Shown: positions 26,961 to 38,278 of the stretch, one piece after another | Layout: each line of letters begins with the position of its first letter | How positions within the stretch are numbered: position 1 is the stretch's first letter | Source of the DNA: Allium sativum | Lineage: Eukaryota > Streptophyta > Magnoliopsida > Asparagales > Amaryllidaceae | Reading direction: 5' to 3' | NCBI GenBank assembly: GCA_030737875.1 | Contig: CM060923.1 | Span: 34,836,501 to 34,900,500, forward strand | Length of the DNA: 64,000 nt | Position numbers and translations under genes: made by a program | The notes under the pieces: model-generated | Told to the model about the DNA's origin: nothing | Seen by the model: only the letters and a program-made list of their open reading frames with translations | Databases searched by the model: none

Positions 26961-28439
26961 TTCGGCTCCTAGGTCTTCCTATCTTTGTTTTATTTATTTT
27001 TAATATTTTTATTTGTTTGTATATATATAATTCTCTTGCTCGTATACAAACTTCTAGGCTTAATAACTTCTTCATACGATGTCCGTTTTACGCAAACTAG
27101 GTGTTTATCTTAACCAGAATTCCGAGACGTCGTAATGGCGCAGTCCATTTTACTTAATTCTCATTATTTAATTAAGTTACTTATATTTTATTATCTTAAA
27201 AATGCGGGATGTTATAGGTCTTGGGACATCCCACGTCCGTTAATGTCACTCACTAAGGGAATGCATTAAGTTTCATGAAGCGTTGTAGGTAAAAAGAAAT
27301 AGAAATGTTACAGGACAGATATGAAAGCAACAACGGAAATTTAAATTTTTATTTCAAACATGAATCATAACATCGTGGTCCAAAATACCATAAGTCTGAG
27401 ACTACATAAAACCCATTACAATAATATAAAAACTTCTGCCTTGTACCATCAAAGTACAGAAAATGCATAAAAAGCATAATTCCCCAAAAGAGACAAAGCC
27501 GTAGTAGCAAAGATAGAAACTGAGCAATACTTCAAAAGCTGCTCCAAGCAAGATGATAACCGAGTCCTGACTAAGCCTAGGAATTCCCACCTTGCGAACC
27601 TAGGGTGAACGAAAGAAAGAAGAGGAAACAAAAAGGGCCAGACATAAAGTCTGGCAAGTCCAGTTACTTTTAGCAAGTAAATAAATAAAAGTATCATGAC
27701 AAGCATATAAACTGGAGAGATAGATAACAGTAATAAGACAGGTATAACAGACTGAGCAAGATAAGCAGAATGATAGAACAGAATAGGTTACGCTTCTCTA
27801 ATACTTTTCTCTGCAGCAATACTAGTATAACAGATATATGACAGGATTACATACTTCCTAATTACTCAACAGAAATAGGATGATCCCAACAGAAACATAA
27901 TGGTAGTTTTTGGTGTACTCTAGTAATGGGTTTTACCCCAAACAGAATTAACCGGTACCTAAACATAAATAACGGGTATTAAACCCAACAGAAATATAGG
28001 TACCCCACATAAACAGTCAGGACTAGATGAACCCTAATTACTTCCCCTAATCGATCAGCTCCCTATTCCGCAAATACTCCATGTTGGCCCCACAGTAGGG
28101 TGTATTACTTCCTAAAGTGGCAACCTACAAAAGGGCACAAACCTATTTACTGGTGCTACAACGGCTTATTTTCCTAGAAGCAGGCCGTACTTATGCATGC
28201 ACATGAGTTCATTGGAACGCGCCAGTACACACCTCCTCCCAGATGAACCTCTTACAATCACTTCAGTAAGCATGCCCTAACCCCTACATAGTGTGGAGTC
28301 CCCTTTTTAATACCAAAATGGGTATTGACTAATATAGGTCCCACACAACAGATGACACAAGCTAACCCCCACAGATCTTGTGTCCCCAATTAACTAGGAT
28401 GTCGACAGGTTACGCCTAACAGACTTAATAGATTCACAT

Positions 28440-28690
28440 AACTCCTACAGATTTACGGGTTAAACTTTACAAGTTAACGGGTCACTATAACCCCAACAGA
28501 TGTAACAGGTTAAGTCTTTTAGATTAATAGGTTCGTATAACCCCCATGGATTTAACAGGTTTACCTAACCCTACAGACTTAACAGGTTTACTTAACCCCA
28601 CAAATTTAACAGGTTTACTTAACCCTAGAAACGTAACAAGTTTACTTAACGCCACAGACTTAACAAGTTTATTAACCCTATCAATTCGTA
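28440..28690. repeat. Tandem ~27-bp repeat in LTR X
   Basis: About seven degenerate units built on AACAGGTTTACTTAACCCC. They make the LTGLLNPTD-like peptide repeat in one plus frame, which is not evidence of a protein. Confidence 0.85.
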
Positions 28691-28802
28691 TAAATTTACT
28701 TAACCCTTTATTCCATTTGTTGGGTTCATATATTACCCCTTTTCACATTCAAACCAGTTAACTATTTCAATTTAACATGATGTCATTATCTTTTCATTTG
28801 TA

Positions 28803-29035
28803 CGTGTTAACACACCAAACCTCTCACATTAAGTCAATCACTTATGGCTGTTGGATATGTCGGGCGGCTCCGGGCAGACTTAAACCACAAGTTTAGACTT
28901 AATCTCATTTTGTGGTGCTGTTTCGCATTAGACCCCTCACATTAGATTAGTCACTTGTGGTTGCTAGATATGCCGGGCGGCTCTGGGCAGACTTATACCA
29001 CAAGCGCAATCTAACCTCGTGTCTAAGCATTATTA
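28803..29035. repeat. Two tandem ~110-nt hairpin units in LTR X
   Basis: These match the units at 25739-25966 in element 2. The second unit keeps CACTTGTGG opposite CCACAAGCG and TTAGATT opposite AATCTAA, plus outer arms based on TTAGAC and GTCTAA. Confidence 0.75.
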
Positions 29036-29172
29036 CCGTTCCAAATTTTTAGGCATATTCATATTAGCAATTATTCTATTTCAGATATAGGTTTTCCCAT
29101 GCCCCTTTTCAATTCACATATCATTATGCCTAATATGTCATTTTTCCTAAGTCATAAATCAATATACAATTT

Positions 29173-29455
29173 ATGCCCAATTTCAATATTTACATATGTT
29201 CCAATTTATGCCCCATTCAATATTCGCATATGTTCCAATTTATGCTCCAATTCAATATTCACATATGTTCCAATTTATGCCCCAGTTCAATATTCACATA
29301 TGTTCCAATTTATGCCTCAATTCAATATTCTCCTATGTTCTGATTTATGCCCCAATTCAATATTCACATATGTTCCAATTTATGCCCCAATTCAATATTC
29401 ACATATGTTTCAATTTATGTCCCAATTCAATATTCACATATATCAATTCAAGTTA
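29173..29455. repeat. Tandem 35-bp repeat, eight copies
   Basis: Units of 34-35 bp (one near 38) built on CAATTCAATATTCACATATG run head to tail. Because 35 is not a multiple of three and the unit has no stop in any plus frame, overlapping ORFs (29099-29611, 29196-29462, 29347-29541) appear and spell the same peptide. They are artefacts of the repeat. Confidence 0.92.
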
Positions 29456-30055
29456 TGCCTAAATTCATGTTTTTTCCAACGATTCCCAATTTCGCACATT
29501 TCAGCGTTAGGCCAAGGCTCGAAGGTAGCCTGGCTATATAAAAATAAAAAGAGAAAAGAGGGAGAGAAGAGAGTCAAAAGTAGGCATAATAACGAATCAA
29601 TAATTAACTGACAGAAACAGGCATAAAAACTGAATAAGCATATTACGACAAGATTTGGCATGTTGGCGATATAAACATATAAGAACAGATCCGGTGAATA
29701 TGTCATAATAGAACTGATTCGACGATGATTCAAGATCGAATTTTTATATACATATCAAGATTGCCAATTAAATATTTAGATCTAAAAATAACATAAACTC
29801 ACAGTGAATAGATCTAAGAAATGGATCAAAATAACTGAGAAGGACACGTCGATTTTGTTGTAGCAATCTTTGAATATGTATAATCTTCTTTGAATTAATT
29901 TTGGAGAAGAATAGGCTATTTAATTTTCGTTGCAGCAGATCCCCGCCGTCACCATTATTTTTCAGAAGAATAAAACCTAGGTTTAGGGTCCTTTTTATAG
30001 CCTAGAAGCAATGAACCAGGTCAAAAAAAGAGTCCATGTTCAGAAAATCGAATCT

Positions 30056-30155
30056 GCCTTGGGGGTTCGACCACCCTTAGGGTGTCGACCCCCAAACACC
30101 CTGGGTCGACCCCTGGGTCGACCCAACGGGACTCGGGTCGACCCCCAAAATTGGG
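30056..30155. repeat. GGTCGACCC palindrome cluster, LTR X
   Basis: At least four copies of GGGTCGACCC or close variants in 100 bp, in the same place relative to the LTR end as in element 2. Confidence 0.88.
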
Positions 30156-30428
30156 TGGTTCGGGTATTCCCCCTCCCGATTCGTTGTTTTGAATTTTTTT
30201 TATATATTTCAATTTGTTTGTGTACATATAATTCTCTTATGCGAATACAAACTTCAAACCTTCATAACTTCTTCATACGGTGTCTGTTTTATGCAAACCT
30301 AGTGTCTATCTTAACCCAAATTTCAAGAAGGACGCAACGATGCTGTCCGTTTCCCTTGATTCTGAATATTAAATTAATTATTCTTTAATTTGTCCTCTTT
30401 AGTGTTGTTAAAATTTCGGGGTCTTACA

Positions 30429-31099
30429 AGTCTCCCTCCCTTAGTCTTTTGCAAATAAATGTCGATGATGCATGCACTCATCACCGAAATCATTTTCCGA
30501 AGGCAAAGGGGAAAAGTATACACTTATTTCAAAATTCATTTGAAAACAATTTCTATATGAAACAACTTCTAAAATATAAATATAATATTTGCAAAATGAT
30601 ATTACAAAACTACCCGAAATTAAATTCTCAAATTCATATTTAATTTCTTATTTCATTACCAATTAAATTTTCAACATTTCGTTATCTAATTATTTTCAAT
30701 ATTTATTTCTTAAACCATTCAATAACCAATAGTTTTAAATTATTGATTAATCGAGTAATAAATGATGAAAATTTTATATTGTCATCAACAAAATCAAAAT
30801 TCATATATTTTCAAATAATTCTATATATAAATAAAATATAACTCAAAACAATATTATGTCAATGAGTCCTATTCAAGTGTTTAGTAATCCCTATCGATGC
30901 CTTGGCGTCCCAAGTACCGACCAGAATTCATAAAACTCAACGGAACAAACCAACATAATACAAAATCATTTATATCAAAGTTACAAGTACGCTCTCTCAT
31001 ATACACTCAAACTCATTCTAGGGTATTACCACCCTATCGCTAATGAGTTAATAACAAATAGAGCCAAGGTTTTTGCAAAACCAAAGCTCTGATACCAAA
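30429..31099 (-). other. Short interior with polypurine tract and primer site
   Basis: Read on the minus strand it runs from a Met-tRNA primer site at 31086-31097 (TGGTATCAGAGC, exact) to a polypurine tract at 30429-30440 (GGGAGGGAGACT). Only about 670 bp lie between, with no gag or pol. The left boundary LTR (X) and right boundary LTR (element 1) are different families, so this piece is probably the fused remains of two interiors. Confidence 0.7.
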
Positions 31100-34000
31100 T
31101 GCAACATCCGGGATTTTTGACCGTTCAAATCGACAATGATCCTCAATGTCGACTTAAACAAATCAAAAATACAGATAGCTATTGGGATTTATATAAGAAA
31201 AAGAAAAGAAGAATAAAAACAAACACAGAATCTCACACCAGAAGGACAAAATATAATAATTAAATAACAGTTCATGAAGCTATCAAAACATACATATGAT
31301 TTTAACTTATAACGATTTTCAGAGTCTACTATCGTAAACATACCAATATTTGTAGTAGAAATAAATAATAATACTTCCAGCAAGCTCCGTCTTCATCTTC
31401 AAAACAGTTTCTTCAATAACTGAACATCAGGCTAACCCGAGCACAAATGAAAAGACAAAAATATTCGGATAAGAAGTAAAATATTCTCATATTAGTTAAA
31501 TAAAATTCATGCGATAATATGAGTGCAGTACTTAAAGAGTTATTACGGGAATTTCCATCTTCTAAGGATCCGTTAAACTAGATACTATATAATAATATAC
31601 GCTATTATAGTAGTGTTTATGGTTAAATATAAAATATTAAAATAGTGTAAGCGGGATTACCATTATTACCCTTACACCATTTATAATATTGTAGTCTATA
31701 CAGATACCGTAAAGTCCACCATAATCCAATGGCTATTAGAGGGCACTCCATAGGTACGGTACAAATCAAAGTCATAGGGGGCTCGATCAGAATAATATGA
31801 CAAGGCACATGAGGAATGCCCAGAGTAGGAATATACCATTTGCACGCCTGGACTGGTGGTAACGCATAGCCGCTACTACCTCCCACCTCGAACATCACTC
31901 CGAAATCACGGATGCGCATCAAATCAAATCAATCAACCAGAGGGACTATAGTAATAAAGGAAGAAGCATTGCCGATGGAGGTAGCTAACCCCACTTAGTA
32001 CGGTATAGCCCTGTTTCTGTCATTTTAATTATGACTCGAAGGTCAAGGAATTCTATCATCATTCTCTTACTTCATTCCAGTAGCGTTCATCAAACCAACC
32101 TACTTCATTTTGGAACTCCACCCCGTACACAGTTGTTAAAGTGGTTTTCGGTACTGCCAGAGAGTATGACAATATCTGTCCCGGTCTCTTTGACAACCAA
32201 TCGTTACATTTTTCACATCGGTCAGTTCTTTTACATTTCAAAGGGGTTTTTACTTCCTATCAAATATCAGATTTCTTAAAAGTCATTATAATATTCAAGA
32301 TAGAATATTATTCATACTAAAATCTCCATTTAAACCAATTTAAAATCATGAAACAATTCCAACTTTAAAATAATTTGAACATTAAAATAGTTAAAAATAT
32401 ATTTAAAATAGTTTAGTCATATAATTGAAATAGTTTGAAAATAAATAATTTGTATTTAAAATAGAATTTTCAGATTTAGTAAAATCTATAGTTAAAATAT
32501 AAAATAGTTTATAAAATAAGTATTAATTATTAAAATGGTTTATTTCAAATAATTAATAAAAATAAATTAGTTATAAGGTAAATAGCTTATAAAGAAAAGT
32601 AATTATTATTAAAATAGTTTATAAAATGGTTTAAAATACTATAGTTGGAATTAGAATCGTTTCTTCAAAATTTAACCAAACTGGAAATCATATTCCAGTT
32701 TCAAATTAATTCGACTAAATTTCGATATCTTACTTCCAAAGGATTTGATTCTCATTTCTATTTCAATCCGATTCAATAGTTCGATTTCAATAATTCGATT
32801 CAAATAACTGAATTTCAATAATAATTCTCACTTTGAATTATTCGTTTATAAAATCTCGAGTTCACAATTCAATTATTACGATAAATCAGGTTAATTTAAA
32901 GTAAATATCAAAGATGGAGAAACAATTCAATTTCGATAAATTTAGTTCATATTCCATTCAGTTTTAACTTTAGTTATCCACATTTACGAATTCTTTAAAT
33001 TTTTAAATTTCAAAGCTCAAAGTTCCAAGTTAAAGAAAATCGATTAATAATATCTTTTATTTTGTCTTTAAAACAATATTCAAAAATTCAAGGTAAAATA
33101 ATTATTATTTAACCAACCAGTGTCCGTATATAATTTTCTATCCTCCAATGGCCAAGTAATACTTAAAATTTAATTTTAATATTTTGGGAAAGGATATATA
33201 TCATTTCAATCCAAATCAGGGTCATTGGTATTTATCATTTCGACCTACATTCTTAATTTATTTAAATGATTAATCCCGATTTTATTTGATGCTCGTAACA
33301 TCTAGGGTAAAAGTTGGGATTAATCAGCAAAAATCAATAGGCGTATATAGACAATGTCGATAACAATATGAATTACATATCAATACATAAATATATAAAT
33401 TCACGGCATCAATTAGAATCACTATATCTAAACAGTTCAATTTGATATCAGTTTACTAGCCATTAGATATGAGATTTTTAAACAGAAATTAAACTCTAAC
33501 TGTAAAATTTATATCAACAATTAAAATAATTATACAGTCTATGAAAATTTAACATAAATAATAAATGTAAACAGTCAAACAACAACCAAAACAATCATAT
33601 CATAACATAAATTCAATTTAACTAACAAGCAAATATTATAGTTAGGAGTGAGTGGGCTTAATCACTCACCTTTGGCTCTGAACGTATTTGAAACCCAATT
33701 TGAGGCCCAAATTTTAACAGTCTCGGAATCAATCTGCGACAGCTCCATGTTGTTCAGAATTTCGATACGATCCCAACGCAACCGACTGTGCGTCAATGAG
33801 TTCGTATGGAAAAGTTATACGGGTTTAAACATTTGAAATTCAAAAATTAAAATAAAATATAACTACTTACTATACAGGATTTTTCACGTCAGCACCCTGA
33901 ATCCACCTTCTCCATCATATGCGTTTCATTCTCGTTTTAGAAAACCGCTCAGCCCATTACAAATTTTTTGATGCCGCACCTCGCAGAGACCTCAGATCGA

Positions 34001-34617
34001 TGATTGGCCTTACCCACCAGAATCGCCATCATGACTTCTGCCAACGTTCATGATTCGGTCCCCTACGGTGATGCCTCCAGCGCTCAATCACCCTAGAACC
34101 ATGCGCCATACATCATCAAATTCTGGTGATTCGAGAAACAGAACCCTATGATCAACCGTATGGATCTAAAGCCTTCGCAAAGATGTTCGATTTTTCTTTT
34201 GGAATTTTCTGATTTCCATGAACGGATCGAGAGAATTTAAAGAAGAAAAATTCGAAATTTTTCGGCTCGTTTGCCAAATTACAATTCCACATATTTATAA
34301 ATAAAATATTTAGTTTTAACTTATTTACCTTATAATTAAATTCAATAGTTTATAATTTCTAATCAAATCAAAAATAGAATTCAAATAAATTTCATAAATA
34401 AATTTTCTTTTAATATGAATTTTAATATTGATTATCAAATACTCCAGTTTTTATATTTCAATTAAAATTTACACAAATCAAAATATTTCTATATTAAGTT
34501 TCAACTTTCATTATTAATCAAAATAAACAAATTAAAATTTTTAATATTAAAATAATTTTGTTTAAAAACACACTAAATTTAATAATTTAAATTATCGAAA
34601 AATCTCGGGATGTTACA
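31100..34617 (-). repeat. Element 1 right (5') LTR
   Basis: 3518 bp, starting TGCAACATCC and ending GATGTTACA, followed by AACTC. It aligns with 3147-7002. Relative to the left copy it has a deletion near 34265, where GGCTCGTTTGCC joins sequences about 370 bp apart in the left copy. Confidence 0.88.
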
Positions 34618-34622
34618 AACTC
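34618..34622. repeat. Target site duplication AACTC (right)
   Basis: Exact copy of 3142-3146, directly after the GATGTTACA end of element 1. Confidence 0.9.
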
Positions 34623-34860
34623 AGTTACCTTCAGTTCTATGTTGGGTAATAACAATACATAAAAGTCAAGGACTAACACTTGATCAAACAATCATTGATA
34701 TCAGCGATCGAGAAAGTCTTGTTTTAACATTTGTTGCACTATCAAGAACTAGAAAATTAGAGGATTTTGCTTTCAATCCATGTTTACTTTTGAAAGACTT
34801 GCACAGATAGGAAAATCCAAAGCTCTGCTTTCTATATAATCGGAGGAAGAACGTTTGAAT
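34618..34860 (+). pseudogene. PIF1-like helicase pseudogene, 3' part
   Basis: This holds the C-terminal motifs of the helicase broken at 3146: a QLP start, WVITIHKSQGLTLD (the family's conserved helicase motif), DISDRES, LTFVALSRTRKLEDFAFNP. The reading frame fits exactly to the left half if element 1 and one AACTC are ignored. A stop at 34808 is followed, in a shifted frame, by the usual QIGKSKAL tail, so a further frameshift exists. The two halves show the helicase was already one unit when element 1 inserted. Confidence 0.88.
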
Positions 34861-35283
34861 ACAATGTCATTAGAATAAATGGATAATATGTACATTATTA
34901 CTATTTTCAAAATTAGATGGTAACAATCATTGTTTATTCCTGACCTGATCATTCTTACAAATTAACAGGACTTTAAATGCTCAATCGATTAATCTAGCAT
35001 ACCTTAATTTGATTCATTTTGACTGTTATAGGTCAATTCTATGAATTCTTGTTGTGCTCTTCAACGTTCTTGATCTTCTATTTTTAATTTTTAAAATGGA
35101 TATAAATTACAGTTTTTTTAGGTATGCCTACCTATCCATAACTTTACGCTGACAATTTGAATGTTGTGCTAAATAAAAACATGCCAACCAAGCAAAAAAT
35201 TATACATCGATCAAAACTCATATTGTATAACCCTAGTTTTATGATTTATTTTATTGGATAGTTTGTATTTAACTTATATATGT
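34861..35283. other. Intergenic stretch after the helicase
   Basis: About 420 bp of AT-rich DNA between the helicase tail and the first kinesin-like exon. I see no coding or structural feature. It may be Helitron-internal. Confidence 0.4.
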
Positions 35284-36700
35284 TAATATCAGAATGTGAG
35301 GGTACCATCTGAATCCATCAAGAAAGAAGTTGTAAAAATTCAAAATGGACGGAAAGAAATAATGTCAAACTTGGGTAAATCAAATTTGCAAATATTTTTT
35401 TCTGTATTTCAATTTGATGTTATCCCTTAACATTTTATGTTTTTAATAATGAAGGTGTAAATAATGAAGGTGTAAAGCTAAAAGTATTAATAGATGCTAT
35501 AGAGAATTCTAGTGCCATTATTGCAGAAAATAAGAAACTTTGTTATGAGGTTTTGGAGCTAAAAGGTAAATCAATATTTTGCTTTATATCATTTTGCTTT
35601 TCTTTTTCTTGTGTGGATAGGTAACGTTAGAGTGTAATGTCATGTGAGTCGGTTTCTTCCTGATCAAATTGGAATGTCAGCCACAAGCGATTATATTGGA
35701 GACGATGGTGAAGTGGTTGTTGTTAATCCATCAAAACAAGGGAAAGATCAGCATCATTGTTTAAATTCAATAAAACATTTTTCCTAGCTTCAACTCAAGG
35801 TTTTTACATCTATAGAACCTATACAAAGTTTATTTCTACGATCATTTTGTTATTTGTTAGGTAACTATATATTGATGATAAATAAAAAAATAACAATCAT
35901 TTGGATTTTCTATAAACTGATAGAACAAGTGTGTTTGGATGTTTAACCTTTGGTTCAATCTGTTCTTGATGGGTTTAGTGTATGTATCTTTGCATATGGC
36001 TAAATTGGTTTAGGCAAAACCTACATTATGGTATGTAGTCCTTAACCTTATTATTTGTGACATAATCTAAGTAAATAAGCTGAATATTATAAGATAACTT
36101 CTTTAAATTTTATAATATAACTTCTATTTGATGTATAAAACAGTCCACAATCAACAAATAAAGAGGAATGAGGTGTTAATTACCGAGATTTTCCATTCAA
36201 AACAGCACCTTCTTATATGATAATATGTTATAAGCATCCAAATGGGTAAGATATTCCTAATGCTAGGTTTCTTCCAGTTTTATCAACTTTGGATGTCGTT
36301 GAAATGATGCAAGTTGGACAAGGCAATGAGCTATACTACTCTTTGCAAAAGAAGTAGTTGAATTCATGAGTTTGTTTCATTATTCATTATTATTTAAAAC
36401 TTACATAGTCAAATTGCATTCCTCTTGCACATAATTGGACATGCATGTGTGTAAGATGATGAAATGCGGCTAATCAACTATCGCAAGGAAAAAATAAATA
36501 AAAATAAAGTTTTAGTCACCAGAGGAATTTTCTATTCTATTTTTATTAGCACTTAAGTATTGATTATAATTTCATTCCATTTCAGTGTTGTTACTATCCA
36601 CGTACGGGTTGTGGATTTGGAGTATGGATCTACAACCCCTGCTTGCCTTCAGCTGATAGATCTTGTCCATTCTACTTAAGTGCTTTGTTGCCTAGCCGGT
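35284..36700 (+). pseudogene. Kinesin-14 motor pseudogene fragment, exons and introns kept
   Basis: Kinesin-14 proteins are minus-end microtubule motors; plant members have a neck coiled coil followed by the motor. The pieces appear in order: a neck helix ending NKKLCYEVLELKG (35470-35565, then a GT donor), NVRV...RFLPDQ and DYIGDDGEVVVVNPSKQGKD (35621-35760), PLVQSVLDGFSVCIFAYG...GKTYIM (35944-36030, then GTATG), GVNYR (about 36170), DIPNARFLPVLSTLDVVEMMQVGQGNE (36247-36335), and HVRVVDLEYGST...LQLIDL (36600-36662). The nucleotide-binding loop is destroyed: its glutamine codon is a stop and the SG of TGSGKT is changed. Several other stops and a frameshift near 35765 make it non-functional. 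The second half of the motor is missing. Retained introns show capture or duplication of genomic DNA, not a processed copy. Confidence 0.82.
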
Positions 36701-36912
36701 ATTTTTAAAGTTGTTATATTTTATCTTTTTTATTTTCTTGTACTTCTTACCAACATTTAAAACCTTTCTTGCAGAGTTTCTTTGGCATAGACAGAAGGTT
36801 AATTGTAGACTTTTAAATTTATACCTAACTCCTTTGTACAACTTAAAAGGGTTAAGTTTTATTTCATTGACTACAGTTATTTCAAAAAAACTCTTATGTT
36901 GTCTGTTAACAG

Positions 36913-37330
36913 GCTATAAATAGCGGATTCTGTTGTCACAAAATTTGAAAAAGCCAAATGCACACTTCAAGGTAGCTAAAAGTGTGTCGAAGAAATAGTT
37001 CCTCAAGTAGTTGGATGTCAGGTCGAATTAGATGCATCTAAGCTAATGTCATAAAGTTAATATTCTAAGTCATGATTGTAGGATATTATCTTTTCAGGTT
37101 TTAGAGACTGCTGACAAGTTTGAACTTGAAATATTTCATAAAGTCGCCTCCAAAGTCAAAATAAATTCATCAAGAGCTGCACTAACAGAAATGCCAGCTC
37201 TCAAGAAACTAATCAACAGCCAAAGAAGACAAGTGGAAAGAATCCATGGTAGCATCCTGCTCCGTCTAATGAGAAAATAACCAAAGCTCAGAAAAAATGA
37301 ACATGAATGCTCCGATAATGCAAGCACAAA
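36913..37330 (+). pseudogene. U-box/ARM E3 ligase-like exon fragments
   Basis: Two pieces match the N-terminal helical part of plant U-box (PUB4-like) E3 ligases. The first (36921-37020) reads ADSVVTKFEKAKCTLQGS, a stop, then KCVEEIVPQVVGCQ. The second (37099-37278) reads FELEIFHKVASKVKINSSRAALTE followed by ALKKLI and, further on, LLRLMRK, as in the family segment before the U-box. A stop follows LLRLMRK. The minus-strand ORF at 37136-37327 is its shadow. The U-box and ARM repeats are absent. The call is from memory of family sequences and is moderately firm. Confidence 0.65.
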
Positions 37331-37574
37331 GGTTAGATAAGTGGTTTACCCTTAATTCACATAAAACTTAATTTCTTGTTTATATTATTATTATTATTAT
37401 ACCACATAACAGATTGCATTTAGTATATGGGTTTACAGTAAATTTTTACTTAAAATTATGTTTTATATTAAGTTCAAGTAAGACTATTGAAGTTGAATAT
37501 GTTAACTTTCTATTATAATGTGTGTAAGTTTTTGTGTTATAGTATACTTGTATATAACATGCTAAGATATTTGC

Positions 37575-37660
37575 AGCTAATTGGCATCAGTGCCATTCTT
37601 ATTGCATGCAAATATGAGGAGATCCTGGATCCAGAATACATGATGTCCCTTTAATATGAT
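37575..37660 (+). pseudogene. Cyclin-box exon fragment
   Basis: After a TTTGCAG acceptor the sequence reads LIGISAILIACKYEEI, the hallmark of the cyclin box of A/B-type cyclins (usually AMLIASKYEEI). It ends after about 30 residues and a stop follows. No other cyclin part is seen in this window. Confidence 0.65.
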
Positions 37661-38278
37661 GCAGTTTTAGCCTTAGAAATTCAATGTACAAACTACTCAA
37701 TCCTCCTTGCAACCTTGGAATCGGTCGATGATCGGAAATGCTTATTCAAAGAAACGTGGACATTGGATCCTGGCTTATTTAAGGCTTAAATATGTTATTT
37801 ATGTAAAACAATGTGGACCATATTTGTAGTTTCTTTTCTTCTCAGTGTTGTCAAATGTAAATTTCAGTGGAGTAATAATAGTTCATAAAACTTGTGGTCT
37901 TATTTAGTTTTTCAGTAGAGTGAGTAGTAGTAAATGTCAAATGTAAATGTTTGAGGTATATCTCTTGCAAGTTTATAACTTGGGGTCTTATTTTTTTTCC
38001 TTATACAAATTTTGTAATTTTCCATTTGAGCTTGAGGTAGGCTTCTGCTTAGTTGATGTGGACCACTGTTTGTATGAAAATGCTCATCAACTTTGCTTTC
38101 TTATTTACTCGATGTTGGCATCTAATTCCTATTATGGATTAAACCAGTGTTTGTTGATGTGGCAAAGTTGGACATACAACCTGTTCATTATGCCGTGCAC
38201 CTGCAGAATTTCTTGCTGCTATGCTCAGTCTATCAAGTTTTATCAAGGGCGAATGAACCAATCAAATTTTTATACTAC
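37661..38278 (+). other. Unrecognised fragment region after the cyclin piece
   Basis: Contains small ORFs at 37947-38336 and 38147-38356 with no family I recognise. It may hold further captured exons, but nothing supports a call. Confidence 0.3.

Larger units (their letters stand above)
8162..27216 (-). mobile_element. Minus-strand LTR element 2, interrupted by element 3
   Basis: The left LTR is 8162-20941 (pieces 8162-8790 and 18832-20941) and the right LTR is 23197-27216. The interior 20942-23196 is 2.25 kb. On the minus strand a primer site, TAGTACCAGAGC at 23183-23194, follows the right LTR, so the right LTR is 5'. The polypurine tract abuts the left LTR at 20942-20956. Beside it, on the minus strand, the codons for FEDEIF remain; this is the usual C-terminal tail of Tekay/Del-type pol before the tract. 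No gag, protease, reverse transcriptase or integrase is visible. It is flanked by GGTCT and is a large non-autonomous Ty3/gypsy derivative. Confidence 0.85.
23197..27216 (-). repeat. Element 2 right (5') LTR
   Basis: 4020 bp, starting TGTAACAACCCG and ending GATGTTATA (decayed TTACA). It keeps the paired long hairpins at 25739-25966 lost from the left copy, and a GGTCGACCC cluster at 26870-26960. GGTCT follows directly. Confidence 0.88.
27222..30428 (-). mobile_element. Minus-strand LTR related to element 2 (LTR X)
   Basis: With 8156-8161 restored on the left it begins TGGTCTTGGGACATCCC and ends GGGGTCTTACA at 30428. The reverse complement of a polypurine tract (30429-30440) follows, so it is a 3' LTR of a minus-strand element. 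It shares with element 2's LTR the paired hairpin units, the GGTCGACCC cluster and a conserved ~110-bp stretch near its right end. No matching second LTR is present; the next LTR to the right (31100) belongs to element 1. The ORFs at 27402-27706 and 29099-29611 are repeat or chance products. Confidence 0.75.
3147..34617 (-). mobile_element. Outer LTR retrotransposon (element 1) with nested insertions
   Basis: The element starts TGTAACATC at 3147 and ends GATGTTACA at 34617, a 9-bp inverted terminal repeat, and is flanked on both sides by AACTC. The primer site next to the right LTR reads on the minus strand, so the element is minus-oriented and the right LTR is its 5' LTR. Only about 670 bp of interior (30429-31099) adjoins that LTR, with no gag or pol. 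Most of the 31.5 kb is later insertions: an LTR at 27222-30428, element 2 at 8162-27216, and element 3 inside element 2. It is a Ty3/gypsy-type, probably Tekay/Del-like, non-autonomous derivative; the superfamily is inferred from the termini, primer and related elements, not from coding sequence. Confidence 0.85.

Noticed and set aside
29099..29611. 170-aa ORF
   Set aside because: It is mostly the 35-bp tandem repeat read in one frame; the same peptide appears in the other two frames.
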